From Stachybotrys elegans (Eukaryota; Ascomycota; Sordariomycetes; Hypocreales; Stachybotryaceae), in contig JAGPNK010000001.1 of the NCBI GenBank assembly GCA_020746835.1, positions 868,001-932,000 on the forward strand: DNA of 64,000 bases, written 5' to 3'. The notes beneath the pieces are model-generated. The model was not told the DNA's origin. It saw nothing but the letters and a program-made list of their open reading frames with translations, and made no database searches. The position numbers were made by a program, and so were the translations under genes. Positions 11,159 through 23,763 of the stretch are shown here, in pieces; positions within the stretch are counted from its first letter, which is position 1; every line of letters begins with the position of its first letter.

Positions 11159-12715
11159 CTGATCCAGCTGACCTCGTGAGGACTGGTGGCGGGATCCTGG
11201 CGGTGTAGTTCTTGGAATCCAATTGAGCATCGAGATTGCTTCTGGTGATGAGAGAAACAAAGCCCGGGAGAGGATGGCCTGATGATTGGCGGAGCAAATG
11301 TACTGTAATAACAGGCGGGGACTAGGGTAGAAACTTCGTCCCGTGCCTTGTCCGTAGCCTGGCCGGCTCCGGCTGGCCTGGACCAGGGGAGCGACAGGGA
11401 CTAGGGGAGTGAGTGTTGTGGTATGTAATGGAATTGCGCAACAAGGTCGTCGTGTGGAAATACTTGGTCAACCAGCCAATTGGTAACACGACGAGACCAA
11501 GTCTTTGCCACCTGTTATTGATTGCTATTCACACGGACGCCGTGCAAACACGCCGTAAGGGACCAGCGGTTATTCGGATATTGGGGTGTGAATGGCGAAC
11601 GGGGCTTCATGGGGAGACGGAAAGCCCCCCTCTTGTTTTGGCTCCTCGTCTGCGGTCTCTGAGACTTCTACCCACTCTTTCAAGATGGTCTGTTCTAGCC
11701 ATCGCCTTGCAACTTAGACATGGAGGGAGGAAAGAGAAATGAAGGCAAAGGGGGGTGATTGTGCGGGTATGAGTTCTCGAGACACCACACTCGCGCTCTC
11801 GCAGTGTTAGTGGTATTCTGCTTCGTGGCTTGCGGACATCTGATGATCCCGTGTTGCCGTAGTTCCCCATTCCCGTCTTGAAGCCATTCGGGTTGGAAAC
11901 TTCACATACCAGCCAACAACTCTAAACAAAAACCTTGAGTCTGGTAGCGTTGGCGCGGGAAGAAGCCGGGTTTTGCCAGGGCATGTTCATTTGCCAGCGA
12001 GTTGAGGCCCACGAACCGTAATGTTGTGGCGAGAATGGACACCATGGCTCTGATTCCGGAAGGAGGGGGGTGTTCAGTGGATACAGGATGGCGGCTTCAT
12101 CCGTTTGGGGTCTCTTTATTTTTCTCTTTGAGCGAAGAGCAGACCGGACATTGCCTGCCTCCATCCCGGCCCGTCACGGCCGACGACCCTGATTTTCGTG
12201 TCCCGTCTTTTACCATTCATGCTCTATGCTCTGTGCTCCGTGTTCCGTGCTCTGTGCGTGCCGAACACGAACGGGTCAGGCCCGAGCTTGATCTGGGGAG
12301 GCAAAATGTGGAAAAAGTGATTCCAAACCCAGCACATCACCTGGGAGGCAGATCGCAGCGGATGATTGCCAGCTATTCGCCGATGGCTTCTGCTCCTATG
12401 TTGCCGGGTGGAGATGGATGGCTTGACGAATCATGGCCCAGCTGTGGGCGGCTCGCCTTCGTCTTGGAGACGAGGGATGAAGAGCAAGGGAGCGGACCTG
12501 CCCAGCACGCAGCGTGACGACATGGCGCCTGCATGCCACTTCCAGGTCGGTAACGATGTGCTGGAACCGCCTTGCGTGGCCGAACGGCAATGTTACATTA
12601 CATTCTCTTGCCGCCAGTAACAGTTGTTCCGCCCATGCAAAGCCCCCCTCCCTCCCTCATGCACGGAAAGTATTCGCTTGCAACGAGACGAGCTGCTGTT
12701 TTCTGATGGGGAAAA

Positions 12716-12735
12716 GGGGGGGGGGGGGGGGGGGG
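12716..12735. repeat. G20 homopolymer run
   Basis: Twenty consecutive G on the + strand, followed by a purine-rich stretch to about 12,767. It lies in the gene-free block. The run length is likely to be polymorphic or subject to sequencing error. Confidence 0.9.
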
Positions 12736-15666
12736 AGAAGAGGGAGAGAGGGAAGAAGAAAACCACACACCAGTGCCTAGGGTGTGGGAAGCGCAGTTCT
12801 AGAAGGGTCTCTCCTCTGCTGTTGCGCGCCCGCACGTAGTGGCATCCGAAGCAAGGAATGAAGCCAGAAGAGGGAGGATGCCAGCTATCCGAGGAAGTCA
12901 ATATGTCAGGCGAAAGGGACTAGACAACTACCGATGCCAACTCGCAGGAAAAAAAACAAAAAGCCTAAGCAGCTCCATGCGATGATCAAGACTCATGTGT
13001 GTGGGTGTATGCATGTCGAAGAAGGTAGGGGTAGGCAATGATGAACAGCGTAACCTCGTCCTCTCATGTTCACCTTTACCACCCCTCCCCTCCTTCTTCC
13101 ATCTCTTGCAGCGCAGATCGTGGCGACCCTCTTTTCCCCGTTGATGTAGCATTGAGTGGCTGCTGCAGGTGGTTGGTCCTCTGCCCACGGCGCCAGCAGC
13201 TTGGGACCGTGACTGGACGTGGAGAGAGCGCACGTTGGAGGGGTGTGGAACACGAAGAAGGGCTGACCACAGCGACGGGCGCCAGGAGGCAGTGTGTCGT
13301 CACCGCAACGATACTTTGGGCCCCAATGTCTCGCCCATCATCCGACGTAGCGGGACGCTATCATTTTTTTACCAGCCTGCCGCCGAGCCGCTGTCTGGAG
13401 CGGCAGTGCACATGTCTTACGACTGACTGGCTTGACACGAGACGACGCCTTGCGCTTGCTGGTGCATTGCATGAGACTACCGGGACGGCGCATAGCTTGT
13501 GGTGGAGAGGAGGCATGATTGACTTGATCGGGTCTGGCGGTCAGGTCGGCACGCAGCTGGAACAGTCATGCCAGGTGGGAGCATTCGCGCCCATCAAATG
13601 CCACCACCTGTTGCCATCGAGCTCCTCTAGGGGTGGTGTGGATGTCCATGTAGACGAGACAGGTTGCAGTGGTGGTCTCGTGCGATGCGATGCTGATGCT
13701 AAAGCTGCTGTTTGATCTATTGATTCTTTGTCGTGCTGGGTTGGGTTGCAGTTGGCGGGCTCCTGGGTCGCCCGAGGCCTGCCTGATTCAACCCATCCGT
13801 CTGTCCATCACTTCCTCGTCATTACCTCGTCCCATGTTTCGATTTCTGGGGACGATGTGTGTTCTGAAGCAGCTAAATATGCATGCTCCCTTTTCCACAC
13901 GCTCCTGTCTCTCACCGCTCTGGCTTGGAGCACTAGCCGGAGAAGAAGCAAGTAAATGTGTGGGAGGCCCTGATAAGACAAAATGAAAAGAGGAGCTCTC
14001 TGGGGTTGAGGGGGAGAGATACTTTCAGACACCAAACCGGCCAGTCGGGACGCCTCTGACTCAAGAGCCCTGATTGGACATACCTGCAGCAGGCGTGTCC
14101 CACAGCCAAGACATGCATCTGTACGGAGTTACCGTCTCGACGGAGGGGCGACAAGGCAGGTTGATTGGGCGCAGCTGTGGACCGAAGAGACGAAAGCCTC
14201 GGCACCGTGGGTGGTCGAGGTGAGGGTGATGGTGAGGAATGTGCAAGAGCTTGCGCTTGGTAATAATAGCGAAGCAAGGAGCAGAGATGGCGATTTGTTG
14301 TTCCAGCTAATGGTTGGTCGGTCTGGCTGTGGTGACGATCACCGTCATCACCCCATCATGAGGACCAGCAAGCCATCCGGATAATGCTGACTGTCCGAAT
14401 TGCCCGTGTGTGTGGTTGCGGTAATAAGCGCACGTCAGACACAAGGGGAGGGGAGCGCCCACCCTTGCGGCTGCTGCACTGTCCGTGCTGGTGTGTATGG
14501 CACGATATGTGATCCAGCTGACCGGGCCCAGCCATCCACCACCCTCTTTCCCCTCTTGTTGTTTGTCTTTTTCTGCTTCTTCCTGTCCAGAAAATCAAGC
14601 TGACGGCCTTCTGCTGCCGGCCAACCGTACCTACGTACCTGTTTGGGGGCGACGGGTAGCAGCAGCCATCACAGATCTCACCTCCCCACTACCGCCAGTT
14701 TCTTTCCACCCTTCCTTTATCCGCATCCTTCGAGATACAAAGGCTCGGAAAGCCAAGCGAAGATGCAGACATCTCGAACAAAGCCCATAGATGGGCCAAT
14801 ACTGCTGGAGGAAATGCTTCTGCCTAGAGCCCGAGACAAGGCTCCGTGCCCTGGCCCAATCAAGTAAATTGCTCGTTGACGACGCCCCAAGTCTTTGCAC
14901 CTTCTGCTTCTTCTAGTTCCTCCTCCCCCACTCTGGAAGCACAGACATACTTTCTTTTTTGCACGGGAGGGGTGAGAGCAAGGGCGAGCAATGGCCAAGC
15001 CAGGCTGTTTCGGACCTTTTGGCCAGATTCAGATGCTCCCGTAAACGCCGGCAAGGGAGTGTGAGATGTGCCCATGCCCTTGGGTACAGGCTCAATACCT
15101 CATGACCCAGCACGTGCTCTGCTTGCGTGAAGGTTTCCTGTCCGTATCGATGGCTCTGCCGACAGGGAATGGATGGCAAGGGCTCGGCACTTTGCACCGG
15201 CAGCTTAAAGAGGCATCGAGGCTGCACTAATTAAATACTTTGATAAACGAACAAGAGTATTTCCGCTCCGTGCGGACAGGAGCATATTTGGATGTGTTGT
15301 CGACGGCCTTGGGGCCTTGTAGCTGTGAAAAAGTTGTCACCCAACGGCGCCTGGAGCACGGCGCCACGCTCGCGTTTTTCTTCTTCTTCTGTTTCGTAAA
15401 CATGGGTTGTGATCCCGACAAGCGGTATGCAATTTGAATGCTTATTGCAGAAAGGCCTCCAGGGGGAGTATAGTTGGGTCAGCTAAGGGGGTTCAGGCTG
15501 ATATACGGATACTGTATGTAACAATGTTGGTGCGGTGCATTTATGACTCTCCGGAGAAGCCTCGTAGTTGTTCCCGACAAATTGGGCCATTGTCCACTTG
15601 CTTCGTGGCTATCCTGCTTGAGACCGTATTAGTCGGTCGTTTGGTAGGCGAGCTCCATACGTATGT

Positions 15667-15692
15667 TGCATCCTGCATCCTGCATCCTGCAT
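15667..15692. repeat. TGCATCC heptamer tandem repeat
   Basis: Three perfect TGCATCC units followed by TGCAT. The unit contains TGCA palindromes. It lies in the gene-free block. Confidence 0.9.
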
Positions 15693-17792
15693 TAGTAGTC
15701 GTATGTGCATATGCCGGCATGGGCATGGGCGAGGGCCGCGGGCAGGTCCCCTCTCTCCTTTGTTGACGTATGAATGGTGTGTTGTTGTTGTGTGGTTGCG
15801 TGGTCGTGCATGCAATGGAACCTTCCAACATGTATTCCCTGGAGGCGAGGCGAGGGAAATTCGCTCAGGACCAAAGGGCCGGGTCAGCAGGAGAGAGAGA
15901 GGCTACCTGTCATTTCTTAGCGGTTTTGACGGAGAAAGACAGAGCGTGGCCAACGGACGGCTAGCTGGCCGCGCGTGTGTGTGTGCACAGGGCATCAGGG
16001 TGTCTTAGCCCGTACCGTCGTGCTGGAGCAACAAAAGAGCCTGCTTACCTAGTCACCACTAGACAAGTCGTCTGCAACTAGTGAGAAGAGAGAGTGTGTG
16101 TGGTATAGCGGGAGGTGTGGGCGGTTGGGTTGGTGGGAGTGGAGAGTGGAAGAGCGGATGGAACTCTCTGGAGACGGATTTCTGGTTGCCTTTGATTTGT
16201 GTGGGACGGGTCCCAAGCCCCTGGGCCACACCCCCCATGGTCCCTCCTTCCCTCCTCCCACCTTGGACACACTTGCCTTCCCACCACCTCACCACCACCT
16301 GCAAGTCCAAAGCCAATCACCCCGCCGCCCACTCCCTCTGCCATCTGCATCTGTTGTCTTTGCTCTCTTCGCGACCGCCTGCAGCCCGCCTCCTTGTCGT
16401 TACCATGGGATGGGGAGAGGGAGGGATCCCCATCTACCAATCAAGCCGTGTGGATGGTTGTCGTGGTCGTGGTGGCCGTCCGCCGAACCGCCTCTCTATT
16501 TTCCTGTCCCGACGTTCCTGCTGTGCCGTACGGCAGGCAAAGCAAGCTGCATTGGTCGGGAGAAGCTGCAAGGAGAGACGGTATGGTGATGTCTCGTGTC
16601 TGAGCCGCCGCCGTGCACTATTGATGCGAACCAGGTCAATTTGGTGTCTCGCACGCCCCTCCTCCCGAGCGACTGGGCACGCATCGAACTGCAAGCGCCT
16701 TACGGAGTACGGAGGACAGAGTCAGTGAGCAGTCAACAGTGAGTACACAGAGACCGTCGGCTCCGGTACGTCCCCAGGCCCTGACCCTTGCCCGCCGAGC
16801 CTTTCCTGTCCATCGGCTGGGTTGGCACGGTACTTGGAGGGGGGGCGCTCGCTACCTGTCCTGATGAAGCACACACCCGCCCATCTCCCTCCACGCCCCC
16901 CTCCCTCCCTCACCTTTTCTTCTGCTACCGACCCCGTCTTCTCTCTCGCCTTTGTTCTTGGCTTCCATCCAAGTGGGCTCCCCTGCGCCAAAGTGTGGCC
17001 ACAAGTGGCATGCACGAGTTCGTCCAGGCCTATCCTGGTTCCGCATCTATCTTAGTTTCTCGACTCGCCAGGCCCTAGTCCCCTTGGATGGCTAGTTCCA
17101 GCCGACAACAAGTAACGCCTTCTCCGTCACCAGCTGTGCCTTCAATTCATTGAAACCCCCCGGTCCAGCCCGTCCTCTTGACCTTCCAGGACCTCTTAGT
17201 TCTCAGGCTCCTCCCTTAACTCGCCTCTCTCTCCCCTCGCCTTTTCCCTCTCTCCAGCTCTTGCTCCCTCACTCTCACCATCACCCTCTTCCCAAGCCTC
17301 AGCTTGGTCGAGAGTTGCCGGGCCATTGACTCGTTTCCTTGCTCGTCGCTGGCTTGCCTCGTCGCGCTTTGCCATTCTTGTGCCGGTTCTAAACTATCGA
17401 ACAGTCTACCAACCTCTCCCGACTACTCGGCTCGGCTGAGTTCCACCTCACGGACGGCTCACTTTAGCTCCTCCCCATAGGCCTCCCTTAGAATCATACT
17501 AGCTTCATTCCTCGGCGCGGCATTCGTCCGGCTCTGTACCAGGTTCCAGCACCATTGCTCTCTCACGCAGAAAGCGGCAACTGTTAATCCCACGGTTTCG
17601 CTGAGACAGAACCCCATTCTCTCTCATCAACCAGCTCCACACGACCTGGTTGTACGTTCCCTTCGCTAGGACACGCGGCACCCTCTCGCCATTGATATCA
17701 GTTGCGACGCAGAGGATAGCTCGTCAATCCCAATCCATCACACCTTTCTACCGCACGAGAGCGACTGCAAGCAGCCGCCACCCACCGCCATC

Positions 17793-19010
17793 ATGAGTTC
17801 TCCTGCCCAGCAAGGGGCGACGGCGCCCAGGGAGGAGAAGGAGAAGCGAGGTATCAACAAGGTTATCTCACGGGTCAGGACCGTCCTGAGACGAGGCGGC
17901 GAGAGTTCGACGAGACGCCAATCCCAGCTTTTCGGCACCAAGCCCGCAGCGACCTCTGCTCCCGAGCCTATCAAGAAGACGTATGTCTCGTCAATAGTTT
18001 CCCTTTCCATTGTCCTCAAATCTCTCCGTCCCACTTCATATCAATTCACTTTCTCTACCTCTCTCCCCACGTGAGCCACCATCTAACCAGTATCACACAG
18101 TGAGCCCACCCCTCAGGATAAGGCCGCCGAGGCCAGAGCCCGCTATGAGGCTATGGCAGGCGTGAGCAAGATTCCCAAGTCGCAACTGCTCGAGGAGCGC
18201 GCCAAGAAGTTGGGTGAGCGCTTCGGTCTCGAGATCAAAGCCTCGGAGTGGCAGACGACGGCGGCTCCCGACGAGACCATTCTCCGCATGGATAAGACCA
18301 TCCGCATGCGTGTGCGACGAACCTGCCACAGGTGTAACGCGACCTTCACCTCGGCCAAGGAGTGCCCCAGCTGCCAGCACGTCCGCTGCACCAAGTGTAC
18401 CCGCTACCCGCCCAAGCGAACCGAGGAGGAACTCATTGCCAGTCGCGAGCGTCGTGCCGCCATCCTCAAGGCCAACAAGGAGAACGCCCCCATCATCCCC
18501 GACTACGGCTGGGAGGAGAAGGAGATTGTCCTCCGACGCCCTCGCAAGACGGGAGGCCAGGACCTCGTCCACAAGAAACCTCGCCAGAGAGTTCGCAGGA
18601 CGTGCCACGAGTGCCAGACCTTGTTCAAAACGGGTATCAAGACGTGCGAGAAGTGTGGCCATGCACGTTGCACCGACTGCCCTCGGGATCCGTAAGTTAC
18701 CCATCTCCTCCCCATTGACTCTCAGGCTGGCCATCCATGACTAACAGAAATCAACAGTCCCAAGAAGGACAAGTATCCTTTCGGCTATCCTGGCGACGAG
18801 TTTGGGCCTAACAGCGTACCTCACTACGAGTGTGAGAAATGCAAGTGCCTGTACCCGACAGGCGCAGAGCACGGTGTCGAGTGCAAGAAGTGCAGCAACC
18901 CGAAGTCGGATGCCTCGCCCCGCGCTCAACCTCGCAAGGTTGAACCGGAACCTGACCCGGAGATCCTGCGGCAGCTTCAGGCTAAGCTGGAGAGCTTGAG
19001 AGTCGCATAA
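17793..19010 (+). CDS. Protein with three Cys-rich zinc-ribbon-like modules
   Basis: Three exons, 17793-17980, 18101-18691 and 18758-19010, 343 residues. Introns of 120 and 66 nt have donors GTATGT and GTAAGT, acceptors CACAG and AACAG, and CTAAC branch sites. The N-terminus is basic and low complexity. Three modules with paired cysteines follow: CHRCNATFTSAKECPSCQ plus a further C-x2-C, CHECQTLF with KTCEKCGHARC, and CEKCKCLYPTG with VECKKC. Each looks like a four-cysteine zinc ribbon; the first two add an extra C-x2-C in an R-C-T-x-C context. A short charged helix closes the protein. I recognise this as a conserved ascomycete type of protein without a known role. The 10.4 kb gene-free block and a CT-rich leader lie upstream. 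Confidence 0.85.
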
Positions 19011-20771
19011 TGTGCCACAGAAGCTCGCCTCCTCCCCTTCTCCCTCAACTATGATGCATTTACAGCGCGCCTGTGCAACGACAAACTCGATTTACGGGCC
19101 TCATCTCTCTTTCTACGTCCCCACCATTTCTCTTCTCGACATCTACGACCTTTATGATGGTAGCATCTGCGAATTCAACACCGTTCTTCCTTCTTGAGCA
19201 AATCAACATCCATGTCTATATTCTATTCTACATGTGAATGGAGAGTCTTGCACAGTTCTTATTCATGCCAATCTCTCCATGATCTAGACTAGGTTATTTC
19301 TCAAATCAACACCCATTATACCACCATCTGCACGCCTCTTCGCCTACCGCTGGTAGTACAGGCACACAAAAGCCACTCTCGACTTGTTTCCCCCCACATT
19401 ACAAATGGATTGGACTCGTTAAGGAGACGAGAGGCGGATTTCGGTCTGGGGGGGCAGCGGCACATGACAGGCAGAAGAATGAACCAACCAAGGGCATCTT
19501 GCGTATTTCAAACCGGCGGTTAGCCGGTTACTCATCATGATGCTCTCGAGCCGGATGAATTTGTCTCGTGCATTTTAAGCGGTAGCGATAGGAACCCCTC
19601 GGGCACTTTGGCCCCTGGAATGAATTGAACACTTGACACAAAATGCCATCATGTTGCGCCTCCCAAGCTATCGTCGGATCAGGCGGAGAGGAAATGTGAG
19701 GTGTCATAAAACATACAAATGCTTACCAACCGTAGAACCAGGCATGGCTTGGCGTAGTGCACACCGATCTCACTCTCACGCGCACACACACATGCAGCAT
19801 ACATTCCGTTCTATTCGACCAAGACATGTCCCGTCGCCTGGTACCCTGTCTGCCTCTGCCTGCCGACTCGACCCGACCCAACAACGCCACCGCGCTCCGC
19901 GGCCATGCGGCCCCCGAGACTCCGACCGTTGGGCACCCAACGCCTCACCTAACGCCGCGCCCCCAAAATCCAGAGTCGGACAGCAGCGGGGACGGAGGGG
20001 TGTGTGACACGCAAAAGACGACAAAGGAGAGCGAGAGGCGCTGGAATGCGGGCGTCATCATATGAACGAAAACCCGAGCCTACGGTACCGGCGGAGCAGA
20101 AGTCCGTTGTCTCGCTAGGTAGGGGAAACGAGAAAGACAAGGGAGGGCAACAGGAGCGGGCGTGTCGGTATGACAGGCACGTTTGTAAGCCCCCCCTCCC
20201 CCTTTCAGCTCTGAGGGCTTAGCAGGGCCACTAACAAGGGATGAAAAATGCAGAGGCGCACGCGGTGCGGCGGCATAATCTGCAGGATATTGGGCATAGA
20301 GTAATAGGGGAGGGGGGAGGGGGCATTTGTAGCGTCGACGCAGCAACGCACGCAGGCGGACCTATTGGGCGAAGGGGGCTCTCTACGTTGGCGACATCGC
20401 TGTGTAAACTGGGCTGTCAAGGTGGGAAATGATTCCGAGAACGGAGGGGTGCCCTGCGTAAGACGTGTAAAGGGTTGCATTCATCTATCTATTTGTCTCT
20501 ATCTGATTACATTGCGGCAAGCCAACTATCCCAACTCCCAAGAAGATGGTGTGAGGATGGTGTGAGGAAGGGGAGGGGGGGGGCGCTGCAAGAGGGTGAC
20601 CGCATACACGTTCATTCCTTGATTTTTTTTTCACCGCTTGGGTGCTCGTGCCTCTCTCCATTATATTGCCTTCCCTCCTAAATGCGATGGCTTGTTTGGG
20701 TATATTGACCACATACAGCGGGCGTTTGTGTCTCTCTTAGCAGGCGCGACATGTCTTGGTGTAGCTCAGGC
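19011..20771. other. Convergent intergenic region
   Basis: The 3' ends of the zinc-ribbon gene (+) and the Clr2-like gene (-) face each other here. Small open frames are present but none has coding character. No repeat or RNA gene was recognised. Confidence 0.55.
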
Positions 20772-22828
20772 CTACTGTTCATTGATGTGTGGTTCAAGTG
20801 TCAGTCTGGCGCTCTGAGACACGGTCGACCCCAGGATATCGTGCCTATTCTTCTTGCGGCCGATGTAGCTTGCGGATCCTTCCATGCGGTTGTTGAGGTG
20901 CGCGTACTGGTTGTTAACCTGGCGCTGTTCCACGGCATTCTTGAAATCCGCCGGGTTCAGGATGGGCATCAGCCGGTGCGCAGGGTAGAACCGGCCCCGG
21001 ACGGACTGCTCCTTGAGTGTAACGTTTTCCTTGCTCAACACCCACCGCTGGACCTGGGTCGGGTTGATCTGGGCCCGCCATCTCGACTCCTCGCGCAGGG
21101 CCACCGGGAGGTGCTCTTCGGGCACAGCGTTGGCCTGCGCGTTATCCTGGCTCACGGGCACGTAGACGTGGCCGCGGAGAAACACAGCCCCCGGGTAATC
21201 CTTGCTCGTGAAGATGAATTGCAGCCCAAGAATGATAGTGTCTGCTGTGACACCTAGCTCTGCCGGCAGGGGCCTCAGCCTCAGGCAGTCGCCAACCTCT
21301 ACGCGCTCGGCTCCCAGGAAGCACCCGAGGTACGTGGTCGTCTTGCCGTTGGGGTCTTCGGATATTGGCGTCCAGAGGGAATAGGAGTGGTCAATCTTGG
21401 AGGCCGCCATCTTGGAGGCGTCTAATGCCAGGACGTCCCGCCTCTGCCCATCATTGGCCACGGCGCCGAAAAGGGCCTCCCAGGGCACTTGGTCAAACAC
21501 CTTGTCCATGAGGTCAGGCAGCCCTACAGGTGGGACACTAAACGCGTAGAATGGCCGCATCTCGTTCTCAATCTTAAGCACGTTGGGGTGTGCGGCAAGG
21601 TTATGACCAATGGGTATAATCTCGAAGTTTGTTGCAACTCCGGCGTGATTGATGGTTGCGATGATACCCAGCCTCCAGTTGTTGCTGTTCTGGTACCATA
21701 CCAATTCCCCGACTCGAAAGAGCAGGGGGGACTGCAAAGACCAGCTGCCGCCGACCAGAATTTTGGCTTGTCCTTGAGCCTGGCCCTGTACTTGTGATTG
21801 TGCTTGTGCTTGTACTTGGGCCTGGGTTTGGGGGCGAGCCTGAGGTTGGGGGGGTGCTTGCTGTGCATGTGCTCTTGCATCCGCTTGCGTCTGTGCCTGC
21901 GGTCTGGTTTGCACGTTCTGCTTTGTTGGTGTCGACTGTGCCTTGGCGGCCGCTGGAGGGGGAGAAGATGCCTGGGGGTGTGGTTGAGGCTGAGGTTGGG
22001 ACTGCGGCTGCTGTTGCGGCTGCTGTTGCGGCTGCTGTTGCTGCTGATGTTGCTGCTGATGTTGCTGCTGCTGTTGATGCTGCTGTTGATGTTGCTGTTG
22101 CTGCTGAACCGTGTTGCTTGGGGGTGCTGGCTTCGGCTTGGCGGCTACAGCTGGTGGTGTCACTGATTTGGTGGGCGACAATCCCGGTATTGCAGGAAGG
22201 GGCACGGGTGTGACTTTGGGTGGCATCTTGTCTTGCTTCGTAGCCATGTCGCTGATTTGGTTGATTTGCGCGTCCTCGAGCGTAATTGGCGGTTTGGTTA
22301 TGGGCGTCACGTTGCAGTGGACACAGCAACAGTCCTTGTAGTCCTTTGACGTGGACAGAAGCCATATCAGATGGACGGCAAACTCCTGCGGGCTCTTGTA
22401 GAGTTTGGCCTTGACGGGATACCCAGATACCCAGAGGTGTTTGGACTTTTCGTACAACCAATAGCCCCGTGGGAAATTCACATACCATGGGTTTCCCTCT
22501 GTCGAGAGCAGGTTAGTCTACCAGTATCTACCGGATTGGGGGACCGTCGTGTACCTTCTGGGTTTGGCGATAACTCCTGCTTGAGGAGAATTCCTAACTT
22601 CACCCTCCATTCGACAAACCTTGGATCGTCTTCTGTTAGCCGAATCATGGGAGGTTTGCCCCGGGTCGGCTTGTCTGCAGGAAGAGGCTCCTTGGCGGGC
22701 CTCTTTGCGGTCGCCGGGCCAGCTCCTGTTCCAGCGCCCGCGGGCGTAGCGGGCCAGTATCCAGGCCCGGTATCCGACCCATCACTCCGTGCTATTCGGA
22801 CAAGATTAAACTCCTTGGTGTCGGCCAT
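20772..22828 (-). CDS. clr2: Clr2-type transcription-silencing protein
   Basis: Two exons, 22828-22555 and 22498-20772, with a 56-nt intron; 666 residues. The splice restores the start of the Clr2 N-terminal domain (PEEGNPWYVNFPRGYWLYEK, about residues 89-108, continuing through HLWVSGYPVKAKLYKSP and a Cys motif CCCVHC). A long Gln/His/Pro linker (about 222-300) separates it from the C-terminal Clr2 domain, which begins near FRVGELVWYQNSNNWRLGII. In fission yeast Clr2 is a subunit of SHREC (with Clr1, Clr3 and Mit1), which deacetylates H3K14 and silences heterochromatin. Whether filamentous fungi keep the same complex is inference. The gene is divergent from nse1, with 935 bp between the start codons. 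Confidence 0.85.
22000..22107 (-). repeat. CAG/CAA (CAT) polyglutamine-coding repeat in the Clr2-like gene
   Basis: Read on the minus strand, runs of CAG and CAA codons are interrupted by CAT (His) and CCG (Pro). They encode Q4-5-H and Q3-H blocks and then Q3-P blocks in the interdomain linker. Confidence 0.9.
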
Positions 22829-23763
22829 TGCTAAAGGAGGAGCCCAGACGGTCGGCCCTCTCCCAGTTGAGTGGTTGGGCTGACTTCAGCGCCTTCAGAT
22901 GCGCTCGGGCTGATTGCGCGTCGGTGGGTTACGATTGAAATACGTCTCGGCGTTTCGTGTGATTCTGATGCCGCGATGAACTCGGCTTCTCCAGGGGAAC
23001 CCGTCCCTTCTCATCGGATATCGTGGTGTTTTGGCTCACTCAGGCACCAAAGTTCTGACTGGGCAAGTGAGGCGCCCGGGTTTCAGAGTCCCAGTTTGTC
23101 TGCTTCGATGCTAGGTGTATGATTTCTGTGAGTAGCAATCATAATTAAGCTGTGTCGGAGTTGTCTTGTGAGTGAAGGCTCATTGTAGATGTCGCGAAGC
23201 TTGTCCTTTGAATAAACAGGTGCTGAGTCAGCGGCCGCCTGGCCTACCCTGTAACTTGTCTCTCAAGTCGTTGAACTGCGACTTGAAGCCTATGAACTTC
23301 CCTTTTGATTGTCTTGGTATTTTTACCCTGGAGTGAACTACTTACAGGGTGATATGACGATAGGAAAATATATCCCATATCTATTGTCTTGTATACGTGC
23401 TCTACGTAGTGAAATTGCAATCTTGCCAGCAAACGCCAAAACAAATGGCTGAATATTCATGCATCTACCTCGAATCTGAGTGCATTCGCCCATCTACCCA
23501 CACGGGGAAGGAAAAAGGAAAAATAAAAGACATGTAAAAATAAAATAAAACAAAACAAAATAAACAAATGCAGAACCCGACACCTGCAAGCCTTTGCGAA
23601 AGTATCGGGCTGCTGGAAGTACAATGACAAGGAGAGCACAGCCACACGTGGCGCAACAGCTTAACGCGCTTGGGCGCGTCTCACAATTTCCATCATCAAC
23701 TCTTCTTCAACAAGTGAACAGTACCGGATAGCCTGCTCTGTCCACGTCGAAGCGTTGCCCGGC
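22829..23763. promoter_or_regulatory. Divergent promoter between clr2-like and nse1 genes
   Basis: The two start codons face away from each other over 935 bp, so both promoters must be here. The nse1 side (about 23,510-23,580) is A-rich, with repeated AATAAAA-like words. No specific factor site was recognised. Confidence 0.5.

Larger units (their letters stand above)
7427..17792. other. 10.4 kb gene-free block between divergent genes
   Basis: Both strands were read for coding exons. Open frames are at most about 225 codons, lack recognisable motifs, consist of low-complexity composition and do not join across plausible introns, so I call no gene. The left end must hold the promoter of the F-box gene (a T/C-rich tract lies at about 7550-7580). 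The right end, about 17,150-17,760, is CT-rich and looks like the core promoter and leader of the gene at 17,793. Elsewhere in the window, gaps between genes are 0.2-2.6 kb. Short repeats inside this block are listed separately. A spliced non-coding RNA cannot be excluded by eye. Confidence 0.55.

Noticed and set aside
12002..12517. 171-codon + strand frame in the gene-free block
   Set aside because: No recognisable motif, no leader or splice context, and competing frames on the other strand.
13038..13715. 225-codon + strand frame in the gene-free block
   Set aside because: Low-complexity, with no domain or plausible intron partners, and overlapped by equally long frames in other phases and on the other strand.
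16081..16728. 215-codon + strand frame in the gene-free block
   Set aside because: All three + frames and two - frames are open together over this GC-rich stretch, which signals composition rather than coding.
21601..22488. 295-codon frame in a second phase of the Clr2-like gene
   Set aside because: Generated by the polyglutamine-coding repeat, which reads as Ala/Ser/Thr in the alternative phase; it lacks the Clr2 domain motifs.
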